From: Chitinophagales bacterium
GTDB lineage: Bacteria; Bacteroidota; Bacteroidia; Chitinophagales; Chitinophagaceae
Direction: 5' to 3'
Assembly (NCBI GenBank): GCA_017303395.1
Contig: JAFLBN010000009.1
Location: 92,746 to 156,745 of the forward strand
DNA length: 64,000 bases
The notes under the pieces are model-generated. The model saw only the letters and a program-made list of their open reading frames with translations. It was not told the DNA's origin and made no database searches. The position numbers and the translations under genes were made by a program. The first letter of the stretch is position 1, and every line of letters starts with the position of its first letter. Shown here one piece after another: positions 18,701 through 26,080 of the stretch.

Positions 18701-19027
18701 TGCCAGTTTTTCCAGAATTTCTTCTATTTGCTGGTCGCGTTTTTTTATCAGCTTGTCTACTTCGTTATATACAGCCTCGCGTGCGTGCAGGTCTGTTTCA
18801 GAATATTGCTCTGCAGCGGCTTTTTGTTCAGCTATCTGTGCATCTACATCCTTCAGGTACTCGCGGATTTGTGCACGGAACTCATAAGTTTTATTACGCA
18901 GTTCATCATGCGACAGGGATTGCAGTTCATTGTATATCCTGTTAATCTCGGCTACAATCGGTTGTACACGTTTTACGTCTTTGTCAGACTTGCTGCCGCC
19001 AAACAGTTTGGAAAGGAAACCAATCAT
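15701..19027 (-). CDS. secA: Preprotein translocase ATPase SecA
   Basis: 1108 residues, long compared with the Escherichia coli protein but usual for Bacteroidota. It has Walker A MATGEGKT, the DEVD box (AMVDEVDSVLVDDARTPLI), the GRAGRQGDPG helicase motif and the C-terminal zinc-binding SEC-C segment CPCGSGKKYKSCHG. It powers export of unfolded preproteins through SecYEG, which feeds the many signal-peptide and T9SS proteins seen here. The 264-base gap upstream separates it from a divergent secreted-protein gene. Confidence 0.98.
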   Translation of the reverse strand: MIGFLSKLFGGSKSDKDVKRVQPIVAEINRIYNELQSLSHDELRNKTYEFRAQIREYLKDVDAQIAEQKAAAEQYSETDLHAREAVYNEVDKLIKKRDQQIEEILEKLAPQAFAVVKEAARRLKENPVIVSKATELDKELALEKDYIRIEGDMCHFSNTWQAAGNTVTWNMVHYDVQLIGGLTLHEGKIAEMATGEGKTLVSTLPAYLNALPGEGVHIVTVNDYLARRDQEWNGPLFEFLGLTVDCIDKHQPNSPMRRKAYLSDITYGTNNEFGFDYLRDNMVHHPDEKVQRKHHYAMVDEVDSVLVDDARTPLIISGPVPRGDEQQFHILKPRIEKLIEAQKRVINNSITEAKKLIAEGKADKDNGGLHLYRAYRGLPKSTALIKFLSEEGNKQILQKAENYFIGEQKRNMPVVDSELYFYIEEKQNSVDLTEKGLALITQSGEDPNFFILPDIATGLTAIENMNVSPEEKAQRKDALLQEYSIKADRIHSIQQLLKAYTLFEKDVEYVVMDGKVKIVDEQTGRILDGRRYSDGLHQAIEAKENVEVEAATQTFATITLQNFFRMYHKLGGMTGTAETEAGELWEIYKLDVVAIPTNVPIARKDQQDLVYKTKREKYKAVIDEIEALRGVGRPVLVGTTSVEVSELLSRMLQQKKIPHNVLNAKQHSKEAQVVAEAGLTGAVTIATNMAGRGTDIKLGPGVKEAGGLAIIGTERHESRRVDRQLRGRAGRQGDPGTSQFFVSLEDDLMRLFGSERIASLMDKMGHKDGEVLQHSMITKSIERAQKKVEENNFGIRKRLLEYDDVMNSQRDVIYKRRNHALFGDRLAIDIDNAMYDVCIDTATKFEDSRDFEAFKLDVMMHLAMEPQGITEDEFAKGDLTAIGDKLYNQVKEYYARKTAAISENILPALTQILNENGDRVENIVIPFTDGIRGIQVYANLKEAVATNGRSVYQTLEKNMTLALIDDAWKDHLRAMDDLRNSVQMASYEQKDPLLIYKFEAFNLFKQMMLETNKTITSFLLRAGIPMQDAPPQAVDEIPHHTDMSELQMNKEEIDEAGQDYAADEQDIYNEDTAVRRTPVQAGPKIGRNDPCPCGSGKKYKSCHGRGLQ

Positions 19028-19291
19028 TTTTACGTTCTGTTATTAATTATGATTCCGAAATATCTCTTTGAGCCATCCGGGGTTAAAAAACAATAAGTAT
19101 CAAAAGCTGTGCAGTTTTTGAAAACTGACAGCCTGACACCTAAAGGGCACCAAAACTACGCCAAATGCTGCATTTGAGCAAGGAAATAAATGCCATAAAC
19201 GCCTGATTAAAAAAAAATTGCCCCTACCTATTGCAAGGCAAGAAAATTTTTATGTATTTTGGAAACGATTTAGAAAAAAAAGCGACTAATT

Positions 19292-19831
19292 ATGAAAAAA
19301 ACCTTCATCCTCATTACAACTGTGTTGGCATCGGTTTTTGCTACTAATACTGGTTTTGCTCAAAACGATGAACTGGTTAGGGTATATCGTTGGTACAATC
19401 CAAACGATCAGAACTATGTTACAGTTGCTGAAGGAGAATATCAGGACGGCCAAATGCTGAACTGGGGCTGGAAAGAAAAAACTTTGATGTTTGTAGCTTA
19501 TCGCAACCCGGGTCCTGGTCGCGTAGCTGTTAACAGCTGGTACAATCCTGACACTAAAGATTATGCGAGCATTGCTGACGATGAATTCAGCGATGACCAA
19601 ATGATAAAAATGGGTTATACTAACAAGCACTCACAATTCTATGCCCTCACAGGCCGTGGTGCTAACACGGTAACTATCTACCGTTGGTATGTTCCTAAAA
19701 ATCACGATTGGGTAACTATACCTGAAGAAGGTAACACTGATGCGTACTACAAAAAAGGCTACCGCAAGAAATCATTCCAATATTTCGGTATAGCTCGCGC
19801 AGCAGATGCTTATATCTACAACCAACTGTAA
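19292..19831 (+). CDS. Secreted protein of three DUF5648-like repeats
   Basis: 179 residues with signal peptide MKKTFILITTVLASVFATNTGFAQ. The mature part is three ~43-residue repeats, starting near residues 29, 73 and 119: VRVYRWYNPNDQNYVTV, VAVNSWYNPDTKDYASI and VTIYRWYVPKNHDWVTI. Each continues with an acidic/Tyr segment and ends in a Gly-Trp/Tyr-aromatic block (GWKEKTLMFVAY, GYTNKHSQFYAL, GYRKKSFQYFGI). The unit resembles DUF5648, found in secreted and phage-tail-like proteins. I assign the family by resemblance of the repeat and cannot assign a function. There is no T9SS domain, so the protein is probably periplasmic or outer-membrane associated. Confidence 0.7.
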   Translation: MKKTFILITTVLASVFATNTGFAQNDELVRVYRWYNPNDQNYVTVAEGEYQDGQMLNWGWKEKTLMFVAYRNPGPGRVAVNSWYNPDTKDYASIADDEFSDDQMIKMGYTNKHSQFYALTGRGANTVTIYRWYVPKNHDWVTIPEEGNTDAYYKKGYRKKSFQYFGIARAADAYIYNQL

Positions 19832-19860
19832 TATCTTATTTAGTAAGTATATACAATGTT

Positions 19861-19890
19861 AAAGGCTACCATCCGGTAGCCTTTAGTTTT
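19861..19890. terminator. Bidirectional terminator
   Basis: Perfect 10-bp stem AAAGGCTACC / GGTAGCCTTT with loop ATCC, followed by a T-rich run. It lies between the convergent repeat-protein and rlmI genes. Confidence 0.85.
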
Positions 19891-19914
19891 TAATATCTCT
19901 GTTTGATTTCTCTT

Positions 19915-21087
19915 TTACAATACCTGTACTATCAGGAATTTCAGGTATTGTGTGGTTGGTACATGCCAAAGTATCGGGTGGTCTGATGCCTGTGTCTGCC
20001 AGGTTACCTGACGTATTTTCCTTTTTGCGTCTTTAGCTGCCATTTCGATTGTTTTTAGGAACATATCGGGCGGTACCAGATTGGTACATGATGCTGTAAC
20101 AAGGAATCCACCCGGCTTAGTCAGCTTCATACCGCGCAGGTTTATTTCTTTATACCCGGTTATGGCTTTTTGTATGTTCTCGCGGCTTTTGGTAAATGCA
20201 GGCGGGTCAAGCATTACAACATCATAACGCTTACCTTCTTTTACCCATTGTTTCAGTACATCAAAAGCGTTTACGGCATCAAACTTGCATTTGTCTTGGA
20301 AACCGTTCAGCTCTGCATTGCGGCGTGCAGTGTTTACAGCACTTTCTGAAATATCAAGCCCAAGTACAGACTTTGCACCATAGTGTGCGGCATGCATAGA
20401 GAATGTGCCTGTGTAGCAAAATGCTTCCAGTACGTCTGCACCTTTTACTATATGCTGTACAGCACGGCGATTGTCCTGCTGATCAAGGAAATAGCCTGTT
20501 TTCTGTCCGTTTACGATGTCAACATGAAATTTCAATCCGTTTTCATTAAGGATGATGTTGGTATCGAATGGGGCAGATAAGAATCCTTTTTGTTGTGGTA
20601 ATCCCTCCAGTTCGCGTACAGGTACATCGTTCCTTTCGTAGATGCCCTTTGGTTTGAAGATAGTCTCCAAAGCCTTTACTATGGCTGGTTTCCACTTGTC
20701 TATACCAAGTGCCAGTGTTTGTATTACAAAGTAGTCGTTGAACTTATCTATGATAAGTGCCGGCAATTGGTCGGCCTCGCCAAATATCAGCCTGCAATTT
20801 TCTATATAGCCTATGCTTTGCCTGTAGGCCCATGCCTCGGCAATGCGCTTATGAAAAAACTGTTCATCAATCACTTCTTCCTTATCTCTTGACACAAGGC
20901 GGATGCGTATTTGCGATGCAGGGTTTATATAGCCCTTACCCACAAAAGAACCGTTGTAAGAAAATACATCTACAATATCCCCCGGTTCGTAAGTACCTTC
21001 ACTATCGCCAAGTTCGTTGCCGAAAATCCATGGGTGGCCGTTTATGACACGGTCGCCTGCTTTTTTCCTCAAAAAGAATTTTGCCAT
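19915..21087 (-). CDS. rlmI: 23S rRNA m5C methyltransferase, RlmI family
   Basis: 390 residues from MAKFFLRKKAGDRV; an in-frame upstream ATG at 21114 would add nine residues not typical of the family. The N-terminal PUA domain shows GHPWIFGNEL and GKGYINPASQIRIRL. The SAM-binding domain has VLEAFCYTGTFSMHAA, followed by DVVMLDPPAFTKSR and the TASCTN motif. It should methylate a cytosine of 23S rRNA (C1962 in E. coli). It is divergent from recN, with only about 65 bases between starts. Confidence 0.9.
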   Translation of the reverse strand: MAKFFLRKKAGDRVINGHPWIFGNELGDSEGTYEPGDIVDVFSYNGSFVGKGYINPASQIRIRLVSRDKEEVIDEQFFHKRIAEAWAYRQSIGYIENCRLIFGEADQLPALIIDKFNDYFVIQTLALGIDKWKPAIVKALETIFKPKGIYERNDVPVRELEGLPQQKGFLSAPFDTNIILNENGLKFHVDIVNGQKTGYFLDQQDNRRAVQHIVKGADVLEAFCYTGTFSMHAAHYGAKSVLGLDISESAVNTARRNAELNGFQDKCKFDAVNAFDVLKQWVKEGKRYDVVMLDPPAFTKSRENIQKAITGYKEINLRGMKLTKPGGFLVTASCTNLVPPDMFLKTIEMAAKDAKRKIRQVTWQTQASDHPILWHVPTTQYLKFLIVQVL

Positions 21088-21151
21088 CGTGCAAAAATAA
21101 TATACTGCCGACAACAGGGGGTTATTTATTTTTGTTCTACTGCACAGTTAT

Positions 21152-22813
21152 ATGTTACAGAAGCTTGTTATAAGAAATTACGCCATTATAGATAATCTGG
21201 AAGTAAAGCCGGACGCACATCTCAATACCATAACGGGTGAGACAGGTGCCGGTAAAAGTATTATTCTCGGTGCGTTGTCGCTCATCCTCGGTGCGCGTGC
21301 AGATACGTCTGTACTGATAAACAAAGAGGAGAAGTGTGTGGCAGAAGCACATTTTGATGTAGCTCATAACAAAGCCTTCCGTCAGTTGCTGGAACAGGAG
21401 GATATAGATTTTGAACCTGTAGCCATCATACGCAGAGAGATAAGTGCAGCCGGAAAATCAAGGGCCTTTGTCAACGATACACCCGTTACATTGCCTGTGC
21501 TTACCAAACTAACATCTATGCTGGTAGATCTGCAGCAGCAATTTGGCCATCTTGCATTAGAAAACGATAGTTTTCAGCTGGATGTAATAGATGCTATTGC
21601 ACAATCTGTGCAAGACAGAGAAGCATATAATGTTGAGTACAAAGAATATAAAAAACTATCTGCCAGCCTTGCAGACTTACAACAACAACAATTGCAATGG
21701 CAGAAGGAGGCAGACTATAATAGCTTTCTGCTGCAAGAGCTTACAGAAGCGGGTTTCAAAGAAAATGAAATAGAAGACGCCGAAAAGCAATTGAAGCAAT
21801 TATTGCATGCTGAGAAAATTATCAATACGCTGAAAGCTGCACAAACATCGCTTGAAGATGGTGAACAGCCGATGGTGAATGAAGCGAAACGCACCACACA
21901 AAACTTACAAGCTATTATAGATGTGTTTGCAGAGGCCTCTCCATTGCAAGAACGCATGAACTCTGTATGGCTGGAGCTGAAAGATATAGCAGCAGAGCTT
22001 TCTGCACTGCAGGATAAAGTAACACTTGATGAAGAGCTGGTAAGCAAGCTACAAGAGCGCGTAGATATAGGCTATAAACTATTAAAGAAGCATGGCTTAC
22101 AGGATACCAATGCTTTGCTTGCACTGCAAAACACATTGCAACATGCAATGGACGATAACAGTGCATTGACAGACAAGATTGCAGCACTGGAAAAAGAACA
22201 ACAGGCGTTGTACACCCAATTACAAAAAAGCGGGGGTGCATTATCTGCGAAGCGTGCAAAAGCGTTGCCTGCATTTACCGCACAGATAAATGATCTACTG
22301 GCATTGGTAGGCATGCCCAATGCTCGCATAGATATACAGATGAAAAAGCTGGACGCACCTGCATTGCACGGTGTTGATGACGTAGCCTTCTTGCTGGATG
22401 CCAATAAAAGCGGACAATTCTTGCCGGTACAAAAAGCAGCATCCGGTGGTGAAATGAGCAGGATAATGCTTTGTATAAAATCACTGACAGCCGCTGCTAT
22501 GCAATTGCCAACGCTGATATTTGACGAGGTAGATACAGGTATATCGGGTGAGGCTGCAAGGCAGGTAGGAATACTGCTGCGCAAACTGGCATCGCATCAT
22601 CAAATCATCTGCATTACACACCAGCCACAGGTTGCAGCCAAGGGTACTTCTCACTTCTACGTGTTTAAAGAAGAAGGGAAAGATGGTAGAATTAAGACAC
22701 AACTAAAGCTGCTGGCACAAGACGAAAGGGTAGATGCTATAGCACGTATGATAGGTGGCGAGCAGCCAAGCAAAGCTGCCATAGACAATGCAAAAGAACT
22801 TGTTGAAGCATAA
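21152..22813 (+). CDS. recN: DNA repair ATPase RecN
   Basis: 553 residues, normal length. N-terminal Walker A GETGAGKSIILGALS, a long coiled coil (about 150-400, rich in Gln/Leu/Glu), then the signature SGGEMSRIMLCIK and Walker B LIFDEVDTGISGEAA followed by CITHQPQVAA. RecN is an SMC-like protein that acts at double-strand breaks. In many Bacteroidota recN lies with coaBC and porD; here it is about 10 kb away. Its TAA stop lies inside the terminator palindrome. Confidence 0.96.
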   Translation: MLQKLVIRNYAIIDNLEVKPDAHLNTITGETGAGKSIILGALSLILGARADTSVLINKEEKCVAEAHFDVAHNKAFRQLLEQEDIDFEPVAIIRREISAAGKSRAFVNDTPVTLPVLTKLTSMLVDLQQQFGHLALENDSFQLDVIDAIAQSVQDREAYNVEYKEYKKLSASLADLQQQQLQWQKEADYNSFLLQELTEAGFKENEIEDAEKQLKQLLHAEKIINTLKAAQTSLEDGEQPMVNEAKRTTQNLQAIIDVFAEASPLQERMNSVWLELKDIAAELSALQDKVTLDEELVSKLQERVDIGYKLLKKHGLQDTNALLALQNTLQHAMDDNSALTDKIAALEKEQQALYTQLQKSGGALSAKRAKALPAFTAQINDLLALVGMPNARIDIQMKKLDAPALHGVDDVAFLLDANKSGQFLPVQKAASGGEMSRIMLCIKSLTAAAMQLPTLIFDEVDTGISGEAARQVGILLRKLASHHQIICITHQPQVAAKGTSHFYVFKEEGKDGRIKTQLKLLAQDERVDAIARMIGGEQPSKAAIDNAKELVEA

Positions 22814-22843
22814 ATAAAGGGAAGCAATTGCTTCCCTTTATTT
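22812..22843. terminator. Perfect 32-base palindromic bidirectional terminator
   Basis: A perfect palindrome with arms AAATAAAGGGAAGCAA / TTGCTTCCCTTTATTT. It includes the last bases of recN and lies 21 bases from the stop of the convergent T9SS gene. The outer A/T pairs give a T-run in both directions. Confidence 0.85.
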
Positions 22844-22864
22844 ATGACTGAAGTTGTGTGCTGC

Positions 22865-25459
22865 TTATTGGTAAGAAACCATTTTAGCTTTAGAGAATAC
22901 AATATTGTCTTTCAATACTTGTACCATATAGCTGCCTGTTGCTAATGATGCATCTATATTTACTTTACCGTCAGCAGGTACTTGTGTGTTTTGTTTCCAT
23001 ACAGTGCGTCCCTGCATATCTACAATCTGCACATCTACATTGCTGTTCAGCAATGCTTTGTTAGTTGTTTGCAGGGTGAAGCTTCCTTTATTCGGGTTGG
23101 GGAATACTTTGATAACATCTGCCGCATATGGGCTTAGATTTGAAATGCCCAAAGGATAACCGTAACGAGGCGATTTCCACATACCACGTCCGTATGTAGA
23201 TGCCCATATTTCATTGGTTGTGTAGTTGATACCTAGGTCTGTAACTTCTACATTAGGTAGGCCATTACTATACATTTCCCACTGTGCCATATCTTTTGCC
23301 CTGTAGTATACGCCAAAGTCCGTGCCGATGTAAAGTGTACCGTCAACACTATCTACAGCTATGCAATACACGGGTATGTCTGGCAGATTTTCATTCATGG
23401 TTTTCCATGTGCCATTCAGTGTGTATTCAGCTACTTTGTTAGTGCCATATCCGCTGAATGTAACAAATATGCGATCTCCGTTTTTAGGGTCTGCTATAAT
23501 ATCCGATACATCGCCAGCCGGTTTGCCGCTTATAAATTTCCAGTTTGCGCCCAAGTCTGTAGTATAGCGGATAGCGCCGCTTGTTACTGTTACAAAAATA
23601 TTATTGTCCTTATCCGGAGATAAAGTAATTCGTTTTGCATTGCCACCAAGCGATGGTGATATTTCATTCCAGGTAGTACCCTTGTCTGAAGACATATATA
23701 TTTTAGCATAGCCTGCAAAAAGAATACTGTTATTGTTCGGATGAAGAGTGAATGGCGTTATCCATTCACCTGTTGGCCTGCCCGGAATGTTGTTTGAAAT
23801 ATCTATAAAGTTGCCACCGCTGTTGGTTGTTCTTCTCAGCTCTCCGTATTGCAGAGAAGTGTAGAATGTAGTGAAGTCCGTAGGGTCCAATTCACAGTTC
23901 ATCCCATCACCGCCCGTCAGGTCGCTATATGTTGTGCCACTTATTTTTTTAGAGCCGTTGTCTTGCGCACCGCCAACTACATAGTTTGCAACGTTTGATA
24001 CTGCATTTCTGTAAAACTGTGTAATACCCATTCCGTTTGTAAGGTCTGTCCATAGCAGGCTGAGCGGGTTGCTTGTTTTATACAGACCTCCATCATTACA
24101 TTCAAACAGTGTATTTGGCAAATTAGGATGATATGCCTGATAATGTTTATCTGCATGCACTACTTTAATGCCTGGTAATGAACCTGTCCATTGGTTGGCA
24201 ATTTGCCAGTTTGCACCGCCGTCAGTAGAATACCATGTATTAACACCGCCGGCAACAACATTTTGAGCGTTAGACGGGTTGATAGCAATCGTCAGGTCGT
24301 ACCAGCCTTGTCCACCGCATGCTTTCCCGCTTGGGGAGCTGGCAAGTATATTGCCATCACAAGTAGTGTTGGTTGCTGCTGAATAGATTTTGGTAAATGA
24401 TTTACCTGTATCGTTAGAGCTATATACCCCTTCCAGACCATAAGATCCATTCGCTACTATCGCTTTCACTATGGCTACATCTGCTGGTGTTACTGCAATT
24501 GCTACACGGGCATTGGTGCCGAATGATGATTGCTGAGTCCATGTATAACCACCATCTGCAGAACGGAATACCTGATTTGTTCCTGTTGTAAAACCGGTTG
24601 CATATATAATGCTGGTATCTGAGGGATGATACAACATTTGTTTGAAACCACCACCAATAGTTTGGGTAAATGTTTTACCACCATCATTCGATTTGTAAAT
24701 ACCAACACTTGTAGAAACAGTTATAGAGCTGGTATCAATCGGGTTTATTAAAACGCCGGTTATTTGTCTGAAGTCTGTTACATTCCACTTCAGTCCTGTG
24801 GTATCCCAGGTAGTACCACCATCAGCACTTCTTAACAGCCCTACACTGTATGTGTCGTTAGCTTCCTTATCGCCTGTGGCTAGAAATATGATATTCGGAT
24901 CCAAAGGGTTAATTGCAATATCAGATACACCCATTACCGGAAACTTGTCTCCCAGAGAAGACCATGTAACGCCACCATCTGTTGTTTTCCAAGTACCGCC
25001 GCCTGCAGTACCTACATATAGTGTATTAGTATCCGTCGGGTGAAAGGCAACTTTATTTATTCTGCCAATACCACTGTACCCACCAGAAGACTTGTCCGGG
25101 CCTGCAAAGGTCCAAGCAGAAATATTGCCTGTAGTTTTATTCTGTGCCTGCTGCTGTTTTACCTTTTGCCATTCCATCAGGTTTTTAACCGGCGATACCA
25201 GATAGCCGTTTTCATCTGTGTGTTGTTCCCAATACCATTTCCATCTGTCAAAATGATAATGTTTGCCTTCTTCGGGTTTGTCATTATCACTGTTGTTTTT
25301 GTTTGCGCGTTCATCCTCTTTTTCATTCGCGTCTTTCATTGCCTTAACAATGTCTTCTAACTTTACGGGTTTGTTTCCCAGTTCTTTTACCCATGGCTGT
25401 GCATGTACACTGCCTGCAATAAACAGGGTACTGACAGCAAATAATAATCTCCTCATCAT
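22865..25459 (-). CDS. T9SS type A sorting domain protein with sortilin/BNR-type repeats (paralogue)
   Basis: 864 residues with signal peptide (MMRRLLFAVSTLFIAGSVHAQ). Asp-box repeats are frequent (SADGGTTW, SNDGGKTF, SADGGYTW, STDGGANW). The C-terminal ~80 residues (VIKVFPNPNKGSFTLQ... FSKAKMVSYQ) are a T9SS type A domain. It parallels the protein at 180-2828 along its whole length, including an N-terminal HFDRWKWYWEQHTDENGYLV block and the shared GMGITQFYRNAVS and YTTSLQYG-like segments. The ATG lies 6 bases after the stop of the upstream lipoprotein gene, so the two form an operon. Confidence 0.9.
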   Translation of the reverse strand: MMRRLLFAVSTLFIAGSVHAQPWVKELGNKPVKLEDIVKAMKDANEKEDERANKNNSDNDKPEEGKHYHFDRWKWYWEQHTDENGYLVSPVKNLMEWQKVKQQQAQNKTTGNISAWTFAGPDKSSGGYSGIGRINKVAFHPTDTNTLYVGTAGGGTWKTTDGGVTWSSLGDKFPVMGVSDIAINPLDPNIIFLATGDKEANDTYSVGLLRSADGGTTWDTTGLKWNVTDFRQITGVLINPIDTSSITVSTSVGIYKSNDGGKTFTQTIGGGFKQMLYHPSDTSIIYATGFTTGTNQVFRSADGGYTWTQQSSFGTNARVAIAVTPADVAIVKAIVANGSYGLEGVYSSNDTGKSFTKIYSAATNTTCDGNILASSPSGKACGGQGWYDLTIAINPSNAQNVVAGGVNTWYSTDGGANWQIANQWTGSLPGIKVVHADKHYQAYHPNLPNTLFECNDGGLYKTSNPLSLLWTDLTNGMGITQFYRNAVSNVANYVVGGAQDNGSKKISGTTYSDLTGGDGMNCELDPTDFTTFYTSLQYGELRRTTNSGGNFIDISNNIPGRPTGEWITPFTLHPNNNSILFAGYAKIYMSSDKGTTWNEISPSLGGNAKRITLSPDKDNNIFVTVTSGAIRYTTDLGANWKFISGKPAGDVSDIIADPKNGDRIFVTFSGYGTNKVAEYTLNGTWKTMNENLPDIPVYCIAVDSVDGTLYIGTDFGVYYRAKDMAQWEMYSNGLPNVEVTDLGINYTTNEIWASTYGRGMWKSPRYGYPLGISNLSPYAADVIKVFPNPNKGSFTLQTTNKALLNSNVDVQIVDMQGRTVWKQNTQVPADGKVNIDASLATGSYMVQVLKDNIVFSKAKMVSYQ

Positions 25460-25465
25460 ACTTCT

Positions 25466-25990
25466 TTATGGCATCGCGATGTCCGGTCGTTTAATGCAAG
25501 ACTTCACCGGTACGTACAGCCAGTTTTTTGATTTTGTTGTAAAGAAAATTCTGTTAGTCATTTGCGGTGTCACAGCTTCCGGTATCGGTGTCTTGCCACC
25601 GTACACAGGGATAAGCTCTACTGTGTCGCCTTTTTTGATTTTATCAGGGGAGATGTTTGTAGTACTATACCAGTTTTCACCAAATTGATATTTGGGTTTC
25701 GTGTTTGTTTTGTTTTTGTTCACTTTGCTGATGGTGCATTCAGTCCATCCGTCTTCGCCACGCCAAAAGAATGTTTCTGGCTTATTGGTACTTTTCCATA
25801 CCATCACAATGCGTTTAGTTGTGGTAGGTTCCATTTCGGGCCTGCCCGGTAGTGTAGTTTGTTCTGTACATTCTATCAATTTGGCATAAGAAGAGCCCGA
25901 TTGTACAGCAGCAGTTTTTTTTGTTTGTGCACATGCACTCATTGTAGTAAGGTAAATGCATGCAAATATGGGTAATGCTGTTTTCTTCAT
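25466..25990 (-). CDS. Hypothetical lipoprotein
   Basis: 174 residues. The signal ends at a lipobox-like MSAC (Cys near residue 19), predicting a lipidated protein. The mature part is polar and Lys/Thr-rich, with a motif-like FFWRGEDGWTECTI and a C-terminal LYVPVKSCIKRP. No family is recognised. It is the first gene of a two-gene operon with the BNR T9SS protein and could be a periplasmic or outer-membrane partner of it. Confidence 0.7.
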   Translation of the reverse strand: MKKTALPIFACIYLTTMSACAQTKKTAAVQSGSSYAKLIECTEQTTLPGRPEMEPTTTKRIVMVWKSTNKPETFFWRGEDGWTECTISKVNKNKTNTKPKYQFGENWYSTTNISPDKIKKGDTVELIPVYGGKTPIPEAVTPQMTNRIFFTTKSKNWLYVPVKSCIKRPDIAMP

Positions 25991-26021
25991 ATAAATATGA
26001 TAAGCTGTAAATATAAGTAAA

Positions 26022-26060
26022 AAGCGGCGTGCAATCAGATTGCACGCCGCTTGAATAATT
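26022..26060 (-). terminator. Strong terminator after the S46 peptidase gene
   Basis: A perfect 14-bp stem, AAGCGGCGTGCAAT / ATTGCACGCCGCTT, with loop CAG, followed on the minus strand by TTTACTTATATT. Confidence 0.88.
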
Positions 26061-26080
26061 GGGTTATGACAGTTGCCTGA

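Noticed and set aside
22812-22843. Perfect 32-base palindrome as a recombination or origin site
   Set aside because: It lies exactly between convergent gene ends, with A/T outer arms that give T runs, so a bidirectional terminator explains it.
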